Assembly (NCBI RefSeq): GCF_022758235.1
Contig: NZ_JALEBG010000003.1
Coordinates: 743,366 to 807,365 of the forward strand
Length of the DNA stretch: 64,000 nt
Direction of reading: 5' to 3'
Source: Pontibacter liquoris
GTDB lineage: Bacteria > Bacteroidota > Bacteroidia > Cytophagales > Hymenobacteraceae
This document shows, piece after piece, positions 1 to 9,325 of this stretch. The position numbers and the translations under genes were made by a program. Numbering within the stretch: the first letter of the stretch is position 1; the number at the start of each line of letters is the position of its first letter. The notes below the pieces were generated by a model that saw nothing but the letters and a program-made list of their open reading frames with translations, had not been told where the DNA came from and did not search any database.

Positions 1-2849
1 ACAGACATGTTGTAGTCACCATTTGCGAAGAACCCGGCACCACCATCCTGTACAGTTATGTTTGTATTAGCTTCATACTGCCCAGTTTCAGGATTTAAGA
101 AAGAAGAATTAGGGATTACAAAGCGGTCACGGTTATACTGCGCACTTCTGGCGGAAGAACCTGAAAAGTCAAATGTTGAGCCACCATTGTGGTATCTGTA
201 GAAGTTACCTCTGTGCTCAAAAAGGGAAGTAAAGCGGAAGCTTTTAAATCTTGCCTCAATATTAAGGCCTAAACGATGCAACGGTTCGGTATGTCCAAGC
301 ATCTTCAACCCCGTTGCTGCTGTAGGATAACCAGTAACACGGTCTACAATAATTCTACCCTGCTCATCGCGCACATAGTCAGTACCCATAATAACAGGGA
401 AAGCCTGACCAGCAACGGCATAAACTTGAGCATTTCCACCGGTGGATAACTGGATATTATCTAGGTCGGAAGAGATTGAAAGCACTTCTCCCTTGTTATA
501 AGTATAGTTACCACCTAAAGTAAGTCCCCAAGTTTCAGTATTAATCGGAGTTACATTTAAGGAAGCTTCTACACCTCTGTTTTGCGTCTCACCAGTGTTT
601 ACAAGGTAGCTGGAGTAACCTGTAGCCCTTGACACTCCTGTCGCAACAGTCTGATCTACTGTATTTGTTTGATAATAAGTAAACTTTGTTGAAACAAGAT
701 CATTCAGGAATGAAGCATCAAAACCATACTCATACCCTGTCGTCATTTCTGGCTTCAGGTTAGGAGAAACAATTCTATCATCAAGTGAATAGCCGGTTAG
801 GCTTCCGTATGGGAAACCTCCTGTTGGAGCAAATGTAGGCTGTAACTGGTAAGCACCAAATGTGGTTCTTGAAGAAGTTAAGTTCACCTGACCTACTTTA
901 GACCAGCCGGCTCTTAACTTTAAGTGATTTAAGATCTCATTGTCTCGTAAAGCAGAAATTGCTTCTGTTGCGGTGAAAGCAATGTCAACGGAAGGGTAGA
1001 AGAAAGATCTGTTTTCTTTTGCAAGAATAGAAGTCCAGTCATTACGTCCTGTAAAGTGCAGGAACAAATAATCTTTAAATCCAATAGTTGCATCTCCGAA
1101 AACACCTATCTGGCGAGCCTCATAGTTACCCTCGGAAGCCCCTGGTTCACCAACACGATTGCTTATGTTGAACAGACCTGGGTTTACTAAGCCATTACCA
1201 TAGATGCCTATTGACTTAGAATAGTTTGATCGGATACTCTGTCCAAGAATCACTTTGAAAGAGAAGTCATTAACATCCTTTGTGAACTGGGCCAGGAAGT
1301 CTGAGTTAAGCTGGGTTGAGTTGTAAGTATTATCAGACACAGAACCGGCTTCATCATACTTACTTGAAGAGATACCCTTTGTATAATCGGAAAGCGTAAA
1401 CATATCCACCTTATTTTTGGTATTGGATACTCTGTTTGTTATACCAACACGGTAAGTTAAGTCCAACCAGTTGAGGGGGGCATACTTTAGCTCTGCATTT
1501 CCAATCAGGTAATTATTGCGCACATCCTGACGGTAATTATCAATCAGGAAATAAGGGTTATCATAATATTCATTGTAATAACCGTTAGGGTTTGCATAAG
1601 GATTATTTCTCCAATCCTTATACTGAGTAAGAGGAATGTGTGCAGGTGTCTGTAACAACGCATCGAACATGTTTGCTGTTTGCGTAGTTATATCATAGTT
1701 GTTCTGAGTATAGTTACTATTAAAGTTTAACTTTAATTTGTTACCCAGATCATGGCTTGCATTGATACGAACGGAAGTACGATCAAACTTGTCTCCGGGT
1801 GTAGTACCTGTTACATCCAGGCGTTGTCCGGCAACATAGAACGTAGATTTGTCATTCCCAGAAGAAAGTGAGAAGTCTGTTTGATTCTGCACACCTGTAT
1901 CCCAGAAATCGTATTTATCATTTCGTGCAGAGTAAGGGACAGTTTGAATTGATCCATCTGCTAATGGCTTACCGATCTGTACCATTGAACCATCGAAAGC
2001 AGGACCATACTGCTGGTTTTCGTAAGGTACATACGTCTGCTCACCACCAGCAGAACCTGATCCAAACTTATTTTGCAGTTTAGGGAAGAAGCTTATTTCT
2101 TCTAACGTAGTAGTGTGAGAAACCGTCACGCTGTTTACGCCTGCTTTTCCTTTCTTAGTAGTGATCAGAATTGCACCATTGGATGCATCAGAACCATAAA
2201 GAGCGGCAGCATTACCACCGTTAAGCACAGTAACAGCGTCGATATCCTCTGGGTTTAGATTTCCCAGAACTTCGTTTGGCACAATTACATTGTCCAATAC
2301 GATGAGAGCTTCGTTGTTACCAGTCAATGAACGCATACCACGTAGGGTAACCCGAACGTTTGGATTTACACCACTGCCGATCGCGTTGATCTGTAAACCA
2401 GCAACTTTACCTGTTAAGCCAGTAGCAATGTTTGGAGTTTTACCTTGCGTTAGCTCCTGGGTTTTGATTGTGGTTGTATTATAACCCTGCTCTTTTACCT
2501 GTCGCTCAATACCACCTGCTCCAACAATAACAACTTCACTTAGTTGCTTTGAATCTACACCTAAACCAACATTTACAGTTGTAGCATTTCCAATTTCACG
2601 TTCTGTTGTAGCATAACCAATAAAACGAAAAACGAGAGTCGTACCGCCTTGTGGCACATTAACAGTATACGACCCGTCACCGCCTGTGGCTGTACCCACC
2701 GTTGTGCCTTTAACGAGTACCGTTACCCCGGGCAAGGGCTGACTTGTGGAGGCATCCGTCACCTTACCGGTGATGGTTCTTACTTGTGCCATGGCCTGCT
2801 GCAGCAGGGCTGTCACCAGCAAGAAGCATAGTAATAGAATTTTCTTCAT
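1..2849 (-). CDS. SusC/RagA-family TonB-dependent receptor, C-terminus beyond the window
   Basis: Outer-membrane TonB-dependent receptor of the SusC/RagA type, which imports bound nutrient (usually glycan or peptide) with a SusD partner. The frame is open from the ATG at 2849 through base 1, giving about 949 residues with the end missing. Visible in order: a signal peptide (MKKILLLCFLLVTALLQQ, then AMAQ), a carboxypeptidase-regulatory-like beta domain (about 22-100, GKVTDASTSQPLPGVTVLVK), a plug domain ending near AALYGSDASNGAILITTKKG, and many beta-barrel strands. Its SusD partner would lie to the left of base 1. The sequence reads more AT-rich than genes after 9 kb. Family assignment is firm; substrate is unknown. 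Confidence 0.93.
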   Translation of the reverse strand, partial: MKKILLLCFLLVTALLQQAMAQVRTITGKVTDASTSQPLPGVTVLVKGTTVGTATGGDGSYTVNVPQGGTTLVFRFIGYATTEREIGNATTVNVGLGVDSKQLSEVVIVGAGGIERQVKEQGYNTTTIKTQELTQGKTPNIATGLTGKVAGLQINAIGSGVNPNVRVTLRGMRSLTGNNEALIVLDNVIVPNEVLGNLNPEDIDAVTVLNGGNAAALYGSDASNGAILITTKKGKAGVNSVTVSHTTTLEEISFFPKLQNKFGSGSAGGEQTYVPYENQQYGPAFDGSMVQIGKPLADGSIQTVPYSARNDKYDFWDTGVQNQTDFSLSSGNDKSTFYVAGQRLDVTGTTPGDKFDRTSVRINASHDLGNKLKLNFNSNYTQNNYDITTQTANMFDALLQTPAHIPLTQYKDWRNNPYANPNGYYNEYYDNPYFLIDNYRQDVRNNYLIGNAELKYAPLNWLDLTYRVGITNRVSNTKNKVDMFTLSDYTKGISSSKYDEAGSVSDNTYNSTQLNSDFLAQFTKDVNDFSFKVILGQSIRSNYSKSIGIYGNGLVNPGLFNISNRVGEPGASEGNYEARQIGVFGDATIGFKDYLFLHFTGRNDWTSILAKENRSFFYPSVDIAFTATEAISALRDNEILNHLKLRAGWSKVGQVNLTSSRTTFGAYQLQPTFAPTGGFPYGSLTGYSLDDRIVSPNLKPEMTTGYEYGFDASFLNDLVSTKFTYYQTNTVDQTVATGVSRATGYSSYLVNTGETQNRGVEASLNVTPINTETWGLTLGGNYTYNKGEVLSISSDLDNIQLSTGGNAQVYAVAGQAFPVIMGTDYVRDEQGRIIVDRVTGYPTAATGLKMLGHTEPLHRLGLNIEARFKSFRFTSLFEHRGNFYRYHNGGSTFDFSGSSARSAQYNRDRFVIPNSSFLNPETGQYEANTNITVQDGGAGFFANGDYNMS

Positions 2850-2874
2850 TGTGCTGTTAGTTTAAGGTAAGTGT
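2850..2874 (-). promoter_or_regulatory. Conserved 5' leader shared by the two susC genes
   Basis: The 25 bases directly upstream of this susC ATG match the 25 bases upstream of the second susC (8542-8566) at 24 positions. The match continues into the signal-peptide codons. Non-coding identity this tight suggests a shared translational or post-transcriptional control element, or recent duplication. The role is inference. Confidence 0.45.
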
Positions 2875-3735
2875 TAAAAATTATTAATAAAAAAACACAG
2901 GTAACCAAAGGCCACCTTGTTGGCAAAGCATATGAACCGGCAGTTGCAAATGAATATTATAAGCACTTGAACTCAGGTATGGAGAAAATTTTGGAAAAAA
3001 CTACCTGCCAATAGATGTTCGCAATAAACATTTCATAGCATTCTGAATATAATGGCAGCATATTATGACTTTGGCTTTTTATAAAGAAATTCTGGTACGT
3101 TGCACCTTTACTACTGCCGCTTTCCAGTAGCTAAAAGTAATAATGCAGGATGCACACCCATACTTGAATTCATCAGAAAATGAGCAGGTTTTTGCACCCA
3201 AATACCAGAATTTTGGACTGCTACTAAGCAGCGGTAATGAAAAGAATCATCTAAGAAGCCACTGAAACTGACGTGAATGCATGTAAGCAGGGAACCTGGA
3301 GAGAGGTAAAAAGAGGTATAATTCTTATCATATATTATCTGTATAGGGTAATACTTAAACCAAGATTAATCAATAATAAAAATATTACCAAGCCTATCCT
3401 TCAAAAAAAAATTGCACCAAATAATTCTCATAATACAAAATCGAAATTTTAATATATAGTCGATTAATTATCAGCGCTTTGTAAAAAAATAAAATTTAAT
3501 GCTTTCTCACGTCTTTCGCTTTGTCAAATAAATAACATGCGAAGTTTAGCCTCCGCTACCTCATACTACTTGCTTTGAATGACTGTCATATATTCTTCAG
3601 CTCCTACTGTTTAGAAGAAAAAGGCTGCTCTGATCAATAACTATATGAGGCCTCTGCCTCTCCTTCTTAAAAGCACTTACATACTTCTCGGCTTCGCTCT
3701 GGTAAAAGGCCTAGTACGCATGGTTTTAAAAAAGA

Positions 3736-3762
3736 AAAGGCCTCCGGAAACCGGGGGCCTTT
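3736..3762 (-). terminator. Rho-independent terminator after susD
   Basis: A 12-bp stem (3736-3747 with 3751-3762, one mismatch) with a 3-base loop. Read on the minus strand it is followed by TTCTTTTTT. It lies about 70 bases past the susD stop and would end the susC-susD transcript. Confidence 0.8.
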
Positions 3763-3829
3763 ATCCAATGAAGAAGACTACTACCTAGTATTTTCTTATC
3801 TATCTGCTTTTCTTTGCTAAGAAGCGTTG

Positions 3830-5263
3830 TTAGTTTACGTCCCAGAACACCTTTACTGTCGCCAGGTCGCCCCCCATGGCGGAGGCGGCGGTAGTATAAT
3901 TGCTGCTATTAAGCTGAGACTCATTTGCCGGGTAAGGGAATCGGGTTGGCACTACATCAAACTCGGCAGTACTGGGTGCTACAAGTTGCGGATAATCCAA
4001 TCTCCTATACTCGGTCCATGCTTCAAAGCCGCGGTTATATAGGGCTATCCATTTCTGTAACCCGATCTGCTGCCTGAAATCCCCTCCCGGGTTATAGGCA
4101 ACGGAGGGTTGCGCCAGATAAGTTTTTACCTGCGCCTCAGGTATGCCCCATTCTTCCATCGAAGCGGTTATGGCAGCATTGTAATGGCTAGCCGCATCAT
4201 CTGATATAAAGCCTCTTGCAGCTGCTTCAGCCAGGTAAAACTCTACGTCTGAATACGACAGAATAGTAGCATCGTAGCCGGGTGCCTGAATGGCATCGCT
4301 TACATGCGAGAAGTTGGCAAAGTTGTTACTTGCCCCATAAACCCCTCCTTTATACTGGCCGGCACCCCCGAATTCGGTAAAGTAAGCTGCCCGACGCGGA
4401 TCTTTGAGCTCATTCATCCTGTCTACCAGGGTATTTGCCGGAACAAAGTCATCCCTGCCGCTTTGCACCAGGTTCACCCACACGGGATTCGTGTTCGGGG
4501 TTGTTTCCTGGTAATCCAGGGTGGCATTGTCGGCATTGGAGGTAAACACATTCGGAGCTGCTGCAGTTACAGCGGCCTGCGCTTTTGCGGGGTCCACATC
4601 GGCAATGGTCATCCCCATTTTAAGTTTAAGAGAATTTCCAAACTTGATCCACTGCGCTACATCACCATTATAATACAGGTCGGCGCCAGGCGTAAAGCTG
4701 CCCGAACCGGCTGTATCCAGCGAAGCCAAGGCGTTATCTAGCCGGGTAAACAGGTCGGCATAAATAGCAGCATCATCATCATACTTCGGGGCCACATTTT
4801 TATAATCCAGCGCTTCAAAATAAGGGATGTCCCCATACGTATCTACTAAGACCGTCCAGGTATATACTTCCATGATTTCTACTATCGCCAGCTGATTCTT
4901 CTGCAAGGCCGGATCCGTAAAGGACTCGTCTGCAGCAATGATGTCTTTCGACTCTTTCAGGTCTCTTAATACATCCCGGTAGAGCGAATGCCAGAAGAAC
5001 TGCGGAATGTTGCGAGTAGCAAAATCGTAGTTCGATTCCTCGGTATAAGTAGTTTCCGTCCACTGTTGGGCCAGCAGTCTGAAAATACCGCTGTTCACGT
5101 TGGGCGTGGTTAAGGCATCTACCAGGTTGCGCTGCGCATTCGATAACAAGGTGGCTGCAGGCACTTCCGTGGCCTGCTTCTTGTTGATGTTCATCTCCTC
5201 GAAGTTATCCGTACAGGCCGCTATAGCAAGCGCGATCCCTAGGAATATAAATAGCTTTTTCAT
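3830..5263 (-). CDS. SusD/RagB-family nutrient-binding outer-membrane lipoprotein
   Basis: SusD-like lipoprotein of 477 residues that caps the SusC channel at the cell surface and captures substrate. It begins MKKLFIFLGIALAIAAC, a type II signal peptide with the lipidated Cys at position 17. The rest has the alpha-helical TPR-like SusD fold, of the SusD-like group 2 subtype judging by the NTNPVWVNLVQSGRDDF region and the C-terminal LQKWIALYNRGFEAWTEYRR. It starts only 11 bases after the stop of the SusC gene at 5275-8541, so the two are co-transcribed and form one importer. Substrate is not evident, because no glycoside hydrolase or peptidase gene is adjacent. Confidence 0.93.
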   Translation of the reverse strand: MKKLFIFLGIALAIAACTDNFEEMNINKKQATEVPAATLLSNAQRNLVDALTTPNVNSGIFRLLAQQWTETTYTEESNYDFATRNIPQFFWHSLYRDVLRDLKESKDIIAADESFTDPALQKNQLAIVEIMEVYTWTVLVDTYGDIPYFEALDYKNVAPKYDDDAAIYADLFTRLDNALASLDTAGSGSFTPGADLYYNGDVAQWIKFGNSLKLKMGMTIADVDPAKAQAAVTAAAPNVFTSNADNATLDYQETTPNTNPVWVNLVQSGRDDFVPANTLVDRMNELKDPRRAAYFTEFGGAGQYKGGVYGASNNFANFSHVSDAIQAPGYDATILSYSDVEFYLAEAAARGFISDDAASHYNAAITASMEEWGIPEAQVKTYLAQPSVAYNPGGDFRQQIGLQKWIALYNRGFEAWTEYRRLDYPQLVAPSTAEFDVVPTRFPYPANESQLNSSNYTTAASAMGGDLATVKVFWDVN

Positions 5264-5274
5264 TTTGATACGGG

Positions 5275-8200
5275 TTAAAATCTTGCTCTAACATTAAAAC
5301 CAATGTTTCGGGTGGTAGGATAACTACCCACTTGGTAGCCGCCTGTCAGGTTACCAGAGCTCAGGCCATCTTCCGGATCGGCATACGGCAGGTTCTTATG
5401 GATTATCCACAGGTTTCTTCCATAGGCGGATATATCGATGCCTTTGATCAAACCGAATTTAGACACCACAGACTCGGGCAAACTATAAGAAAGCGTCGCT
5501 TCTCTGAGTTTCACAAAGCCTGCATCGTACACAAATTCTGCGGGCGGCAGGCTGTTGTAACCAAAGGCCGTATAAGCCTCTACTCTGGTATCGTTTGGCG
5601 TGCCATCCTCTTTTACACCCGGAAAGATGTAACCCCCACTATTTGGGGCATAAGTACCATCGGCATTTATAACTACAGGATTCCTGACCGGGTTACCCAG
5701 GTCGTTGGTAAAGGCCGTCAGTTTACTCACCCCGGTACCCTGGCCATAGTACTGATCAAGCGAGAACACATCGCCGCCATGCTTCACATCGATCAAAAAG
5801 CCCAGCGAAACCCCTTTGAACTGGAAAGTGTTACTAATGCCTCCGATCCAGTCCGGATTCAGGTCGCCAATAATGTTGTTGGAGGTGGCGGTTGTCAGGT
5901 AGTAGCCATCCTCGTCCACCACCCGCTGTCCCTGGTCGTTGTAAACAAAGCTGCGGCCTTTAATGGTACCGTAAGACTCCCCAACAGCAGCGTTGATGGA
6001 TACGCCACCCTGAAATGCGCCGATCTGGTAATTCTGGATCGGACCTAAGTCTTTTACCAGGTTTCGGTTGCGGGTCCAGTTGGCATTGATGGTCCAGGAG
6101 AAGGCATCTGTTTTTACCGGCGTACCATACACGGACAGCTCAAAACCTTTGTTCTCCACGTCCCCGGCGTTGATCACCAGGAAGTCATACCCGGTGGAGC
6201 GGGACACCGGCACTGGCAGGATCTGGTCTACGCTGTTAGTTTTATAGTAGCTCAGATCAAAACCGGCCCGGCCATCCATAAACGACATCTCCGTACCAAT
6301 TTCATAGCTCTTGGAGCGCTCCGGCTTCAGGTCTGGGTTAGACTTGGTTCCGGGCACAGAGAACAGGGTGTTGCCACCAAAAGGGTCCGGCTTAAAGTAC
6401 GCATCCCGGGTATAGGCAAACGGAGCACCCTGGCCTACTTCTGCATAGTTTGCCCTGATCTTACCACTGGTTAACCAGTAATTGGGTTCCATCAGCTCAG
6501 AAAACACAAAGCTACCGGAAATGGACGGGTAGGTAAATGTGTTGTTATTCGACGGCAGGGTTGAGGCCTGGTCTACCCGGTAAGAGGCGTCCACGAAAGC
6601 CAGCTGCTTGTAGCCTAGTGTAACGCTTGCAAAATAACCATTCACCTGAAGCGGCTCATCCGTTTCGTAGGGCGCATTTAAAGGGTTCAAGGAGTTAGAC
6701 AGTGAGTATAAGTCCGGCACCACCAAACCGCCATTTGTAACAGCAAAAATGGACTGGGTATGCGTTTTCCTGATGTTGGTACCAATGGTAGCTTTCAGAT
6801 TGAACAACTCTGACAGGTCCTTGTTGAAATTCGCCATCAGGTCGTAGTTATACTCGCTGAAATTACGGTTAAACCTGGAGTATTCGGATGGCGAAAGCGA
6901 TCCGACCGCATAGCGCTCTTCCTGCAGCTCTTCATAGGTATCCAATGATATGCGCCCCATCACATTCAGCCATTCTGCAAATTTGTAATCCAGCCTTACG
7001 TTACCAAAAAAGCGGCCCCTGTTGTCGTTCTCATAGTTCTTATAGCGGGTAAAGTAGGGGTTATCCCAATAGGCTGGCGACAGGTTTGTGGCACTCTTGA
7101 TGTTCCAGGTCATGTTGCGGCCTGTTCTTCGGTAGGCATCCTCCTGTTCCTGGATATCCACGTTTGTCTGCCACCACTGCCGGAAGTTGGTTGCCACGTT
7201 CTTGTCATCATACCCTGTTCCGTAGCGGCCTTTTCCGGTTATATCAGTATAGTTGATGGAAGCCGAAGCCGTGAGCTTGGTGTTCAGGTTATAAGATGCG
7301 GCAAAGTTCACATAGTCCTTCAGGATGCGGCTGTTTGGCAGAATGCCATAATCTGTATTTCTGGAATAGCCCAATTTAAAGTAACCCTGCTCTCCTCCGC
7401 CATCAATTGTTACACTGCTAGCCGTACCATGCGAGTTTCTGAAAAAAGTTCTCGGGTCATTTTCGGCGGCCACCCAAGGTCTTTTCTGAAGGTAATTCGG
7501 GGCTGTCGGATCAAATGCCGACCACGGGTAATATTGGATATTAGGATCATATGCGCCACCAAAAGAGGCATCTTCCTGGTAAGGAGGCAGAAAATCCACC
7601 ACACCATCGCCATCAATATCAGCCTCGTTAAAGTAGGCGTCGCTGTTAGGACCATAAAAAGGACCATAACCGGCACCATATTGTTTCTGATAATCCACAA
7701 AGGTGCTGTTATCAATAATGCCCCAGTTAGCGCCTGCATTTACGGTAACACCGATGCCTTTATTCTTGGAGCCTTTTTTGGTAGTGATCATGATCACACC
7801 ATTACCAGCACGGGAGCCGTAAAGCGCCGAGGCCGCAGCTCCTTTCAGCACTGTGATCGAAGCAATATCATCCGGGTTAATATCGGCTGCAGCATTACCG
7901 TAGTCGTAGCCACCACGGCCGGTTTGCTGGTTACGGAGCGGGTCAGCGGCACCGTTGCTATTTGTATTCGAGTTATCAATAGGCACCCCATCTACCACAA
8001 ACAGCGCCTGGTTACTACCCCCAATGGATTTGGAGCCCCGGATTACCACGTTGGTAGAGCCACCCAGGTTGTTGTTGCGCTGGATCTGAACACCCGATAC
8101 TTTGCCTGACAAGGCATTCACAAAGTTTGTCTCTCTTGTTTTGCTCACTTCATCACCCCCCACTTTCTGGGCGGCATACGGAAGTTCATTCTTTGTCTTT

Positions 8201-8541
8201 TCAATACCCAGGGCTGTTACCACTACTTCGCTGAGCTGCTTGGTATCCAGCGGCAGGGCAACATCAATGGTTGTGGCATTACCAACAGCCCGTTCCGTGG
8301 TAGCGTAGCCAACAAAACTAAAAACGAGCGTGTTGCTGCCATCGGGCACGCCAACTGAATAAGTACCGTCTGCACCGGTAGCAGTGCCAACAGTAGTACC
8401 TTTTACCAGTACCGTAACCCCAGGCAGGGGCTGTTTTGTGGAAGCATCCGTCACCGTGCCGGAGACGGCTCTTACTTGGGCCATCGCCTGCTGCAGCAGG
8501 GCGGTCACCAGCAAGAAACTAAGAAATAGAATTTTCTTCAT
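5275..8541 (-). CDS. SusC/RagA-family TonB-linked outer-membrane receptor
   Basis: Complete SusC-like transporter, 1088 residues, the usual family length. Signal peptide 1-21 ending AMAQ; carboxypeptidase-regulatory-like domain about 24-100 (SGTVTDASTKQPLPGVTV); plug with SGKVSGVQIQRN and the closing AAASALYGSRAGNGVIMITT; then a 22-strand-type barrel ending in the aromatic FNVRARF expected for outer-membrane insertion. It precedes its SusD partner by 11 bases. An acidic DIDGDGVVDFLP stretch near residue 300 resembles a calcium-binding loop common in SusC proteins. The N-terminal 90 codons are strikingly similar at DNA level to the other susC in the window. Confidence 0.95.
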   Translation of the reverse strand: MKKILFLSFLLVTALLQQAMAQVRAVSGTVTDASTKQPLPGVTVLVKGTTVGTATGADGTYSVGVPDGSNTLVFSFVGYATTERAVGNATTIDVALPLDTKQLSEVVVTALGIEKTKNELPYAAQKVGGDEVSKTRETNFVNALSGKVSGVQIQRNNNLGGSTNVVIRGSKSIGGSNQALFVVDGVPIDNSNTNSNGAADPLRNQQTGRGGYDYGNAAADINPDDIASITVLKGAAASALYGSRAGNGVIMITTKKGSKNKGIGVTVNAGANWGIIDNSTFVDYQKQYGAGYGPFYGPNSDAYFNEADIDGDGVVDFLPPYQEDASFGGAYDPNIQYYPWSAFDPTAPNYLQKRPWVAAENDPRTFFRNSHGTASSVTIDGGGEQGYFKLGYSRNTDYGILPNSRILKDYVNFAASYNLNTKLTASASINYTDITGKGRYGTGYDDKNVATNFRQWWQTNVDIQEQEDAYRRTGRNMTWNIKSATNLSPAYWDNPYFTRYKNYENDNRGRFFGNVRLDYKFAEWLNVMGRISLDTYEELQEERYAVGSLSPSEYSRFNRNFSEYNYDLMANFNKDLSELFNLKATIGTNIRKTHTQSIFAVTNGGLVVPDLYSLSNSLNPLNAPYETDEPLQVNGYFASVTLGYKQLAFVDASYRVDQASTLPSNNNTFTYPSISGSFVFSELMEPNYWLTSGKIRANYAEVGQGAPFAYTRDAYFKPDPFGGNTLFSVPGTKSNPDLKPERSKSYEIGTEMSFMDGRAGFDLSYYKTNSVDQILPVPVSRSTGYDFLVINAGDVENKGFELSVYGTPVKTDAFSWTINANWTRNRNLVKDLGPIQNYQIGAFQGGVSINAAVGESYGTIKGRSFVYNDQGQRVVDEDGYYLTTATSNNIIGDLNPDWIGGISNTFQFKGVSLGFLIDVKHGGDVFSLDQYYGQGTGVSKLTAFTNDLGNPVRNPVVINADGTYAPNSGGYIFPGVKEDGTPNDTRVEAYTAFGYNSLPPAEFVYDAGFVKLREATLSYSLPESVVSKFGLIKGIDISAYGRNLWIIHKNLPYADPEDGLSSGNLTGGYQVGSYPTTRNIGFNVRARF

Positions 8542-8566
8542 TGTGCTGTTTGTTTAAGGTAAGTGT
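8542..8566 (-). promoter_or_regulatory. Second copy of the conserved susC leader
   Basis: Differs from 2850-2874 by one base. It lies directly upstream of the ATG at 8541. See the matching entry for interpretation. Confidence 0.45.
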
Positions 8567-9264
8567 ATGGTTAAGAATTAAAGTGCAGGTAGCCGGTGGC
8601 ATTCCTGGGCGGGGAAGTAAGTATGCGGTGGAGATGTGAAACCCTGCGATTTTAGCGGACGCTTTTGCTTGGCTTCCTGTAAAACTTACGCTTATGAAGA
8701 GATGCGCACAATTAAAGAAGAAGCCTTTATAATCAGTCACTTAGCAAGGCAAAACCTTACAGTGTGCAGTAACCTGGAGAGATGTGGTGAAAACTTTTTG
8801 TATTAAAAGGCAAGCTTTAACACAGCAGATCAGTAGGCATACCACGCTTATGCAAGACAACTATAAATAGTACAATTTTTATCATTCAACAACACGTTTA
8901 AAGTTGTACACTTATTAAATATAAAAACTAATACTATGTTTATCAAGTATTTACAACTATTTATTCTTTATATAATTCAACATAACCTATATAATGATAT
9001 AAAATTTGTCAGATACTACAGGGCTTTAAAGGCGATTAAGCCCTTATAAAGAGCCTATAAACACGACCTTCAATATTAACATACTTATGTATTTTCAGAA
9101 AATATCAGACTGTATGTTTGTTACGAGTATAAACCCGTAGTAGGTATAAAATTTTGCAGATTATTTTTGGTTATACTTATGAAGAATGAGTAAGCGACCG
9201 GAAATAAAGAATTAGGAACCTGTACCGGAAGTCAGCATTAAAAAACACCTGGCAGGCACATACC

Positions 9265-9302
9265 AATAAACCCTTGTGCCTGACAAGGCACAAGGGTTTA
9301 TT
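9265..9302 (-). terminator. Perfect 17-bp hairpin after feoB
   Basis: Arms 9265-9281 and 9286-9302 are perfectly complementary with a 4-base loop. It lies 24 bases past the feoB stop. The stem ends in A/T pairs but no long U tract follows, so it is a probable rather than certain terminator. Confidence 0.65.
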
Positions 9303-9325
9303 GCATAAAGTATAAAACGGGTGGG

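Larger units (their letters stand above)
2850..3829. other. AT-rich non-coding region between susC and the susD terminator
   Basis: About 980 bases with no credible gene. It holds the shared susC leader at its left end, a very AT-rich stretch at about 3360-3530, and the terminator of the susCD unit at 3736-3762. I looked for a TAnnTTTG promoter on the minus strand and found no exact copy, so the promoter of the first susC is not located. Confidence 0.6.
8542..9325. other. AT-rich non-coding region upstream of susC
   Basis: About 784 bases without a credible gene; a 73-codon open frame overlapping the susC start lacks any protein character. The middle (8880-9120) is strongly AT-rich. The right end carries the long hairpin at 9265-9302, and one TATACTT copy is at 9172-9178. 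No exact TAnnTTTG element was found for the susC. Confidence 0.6.

Noticed and set aside
8519..8740. 73-codon frame overlapping the susC start
   Set aside because: Overlaps the conserved susC leader and signal-peptide codons in another frame.
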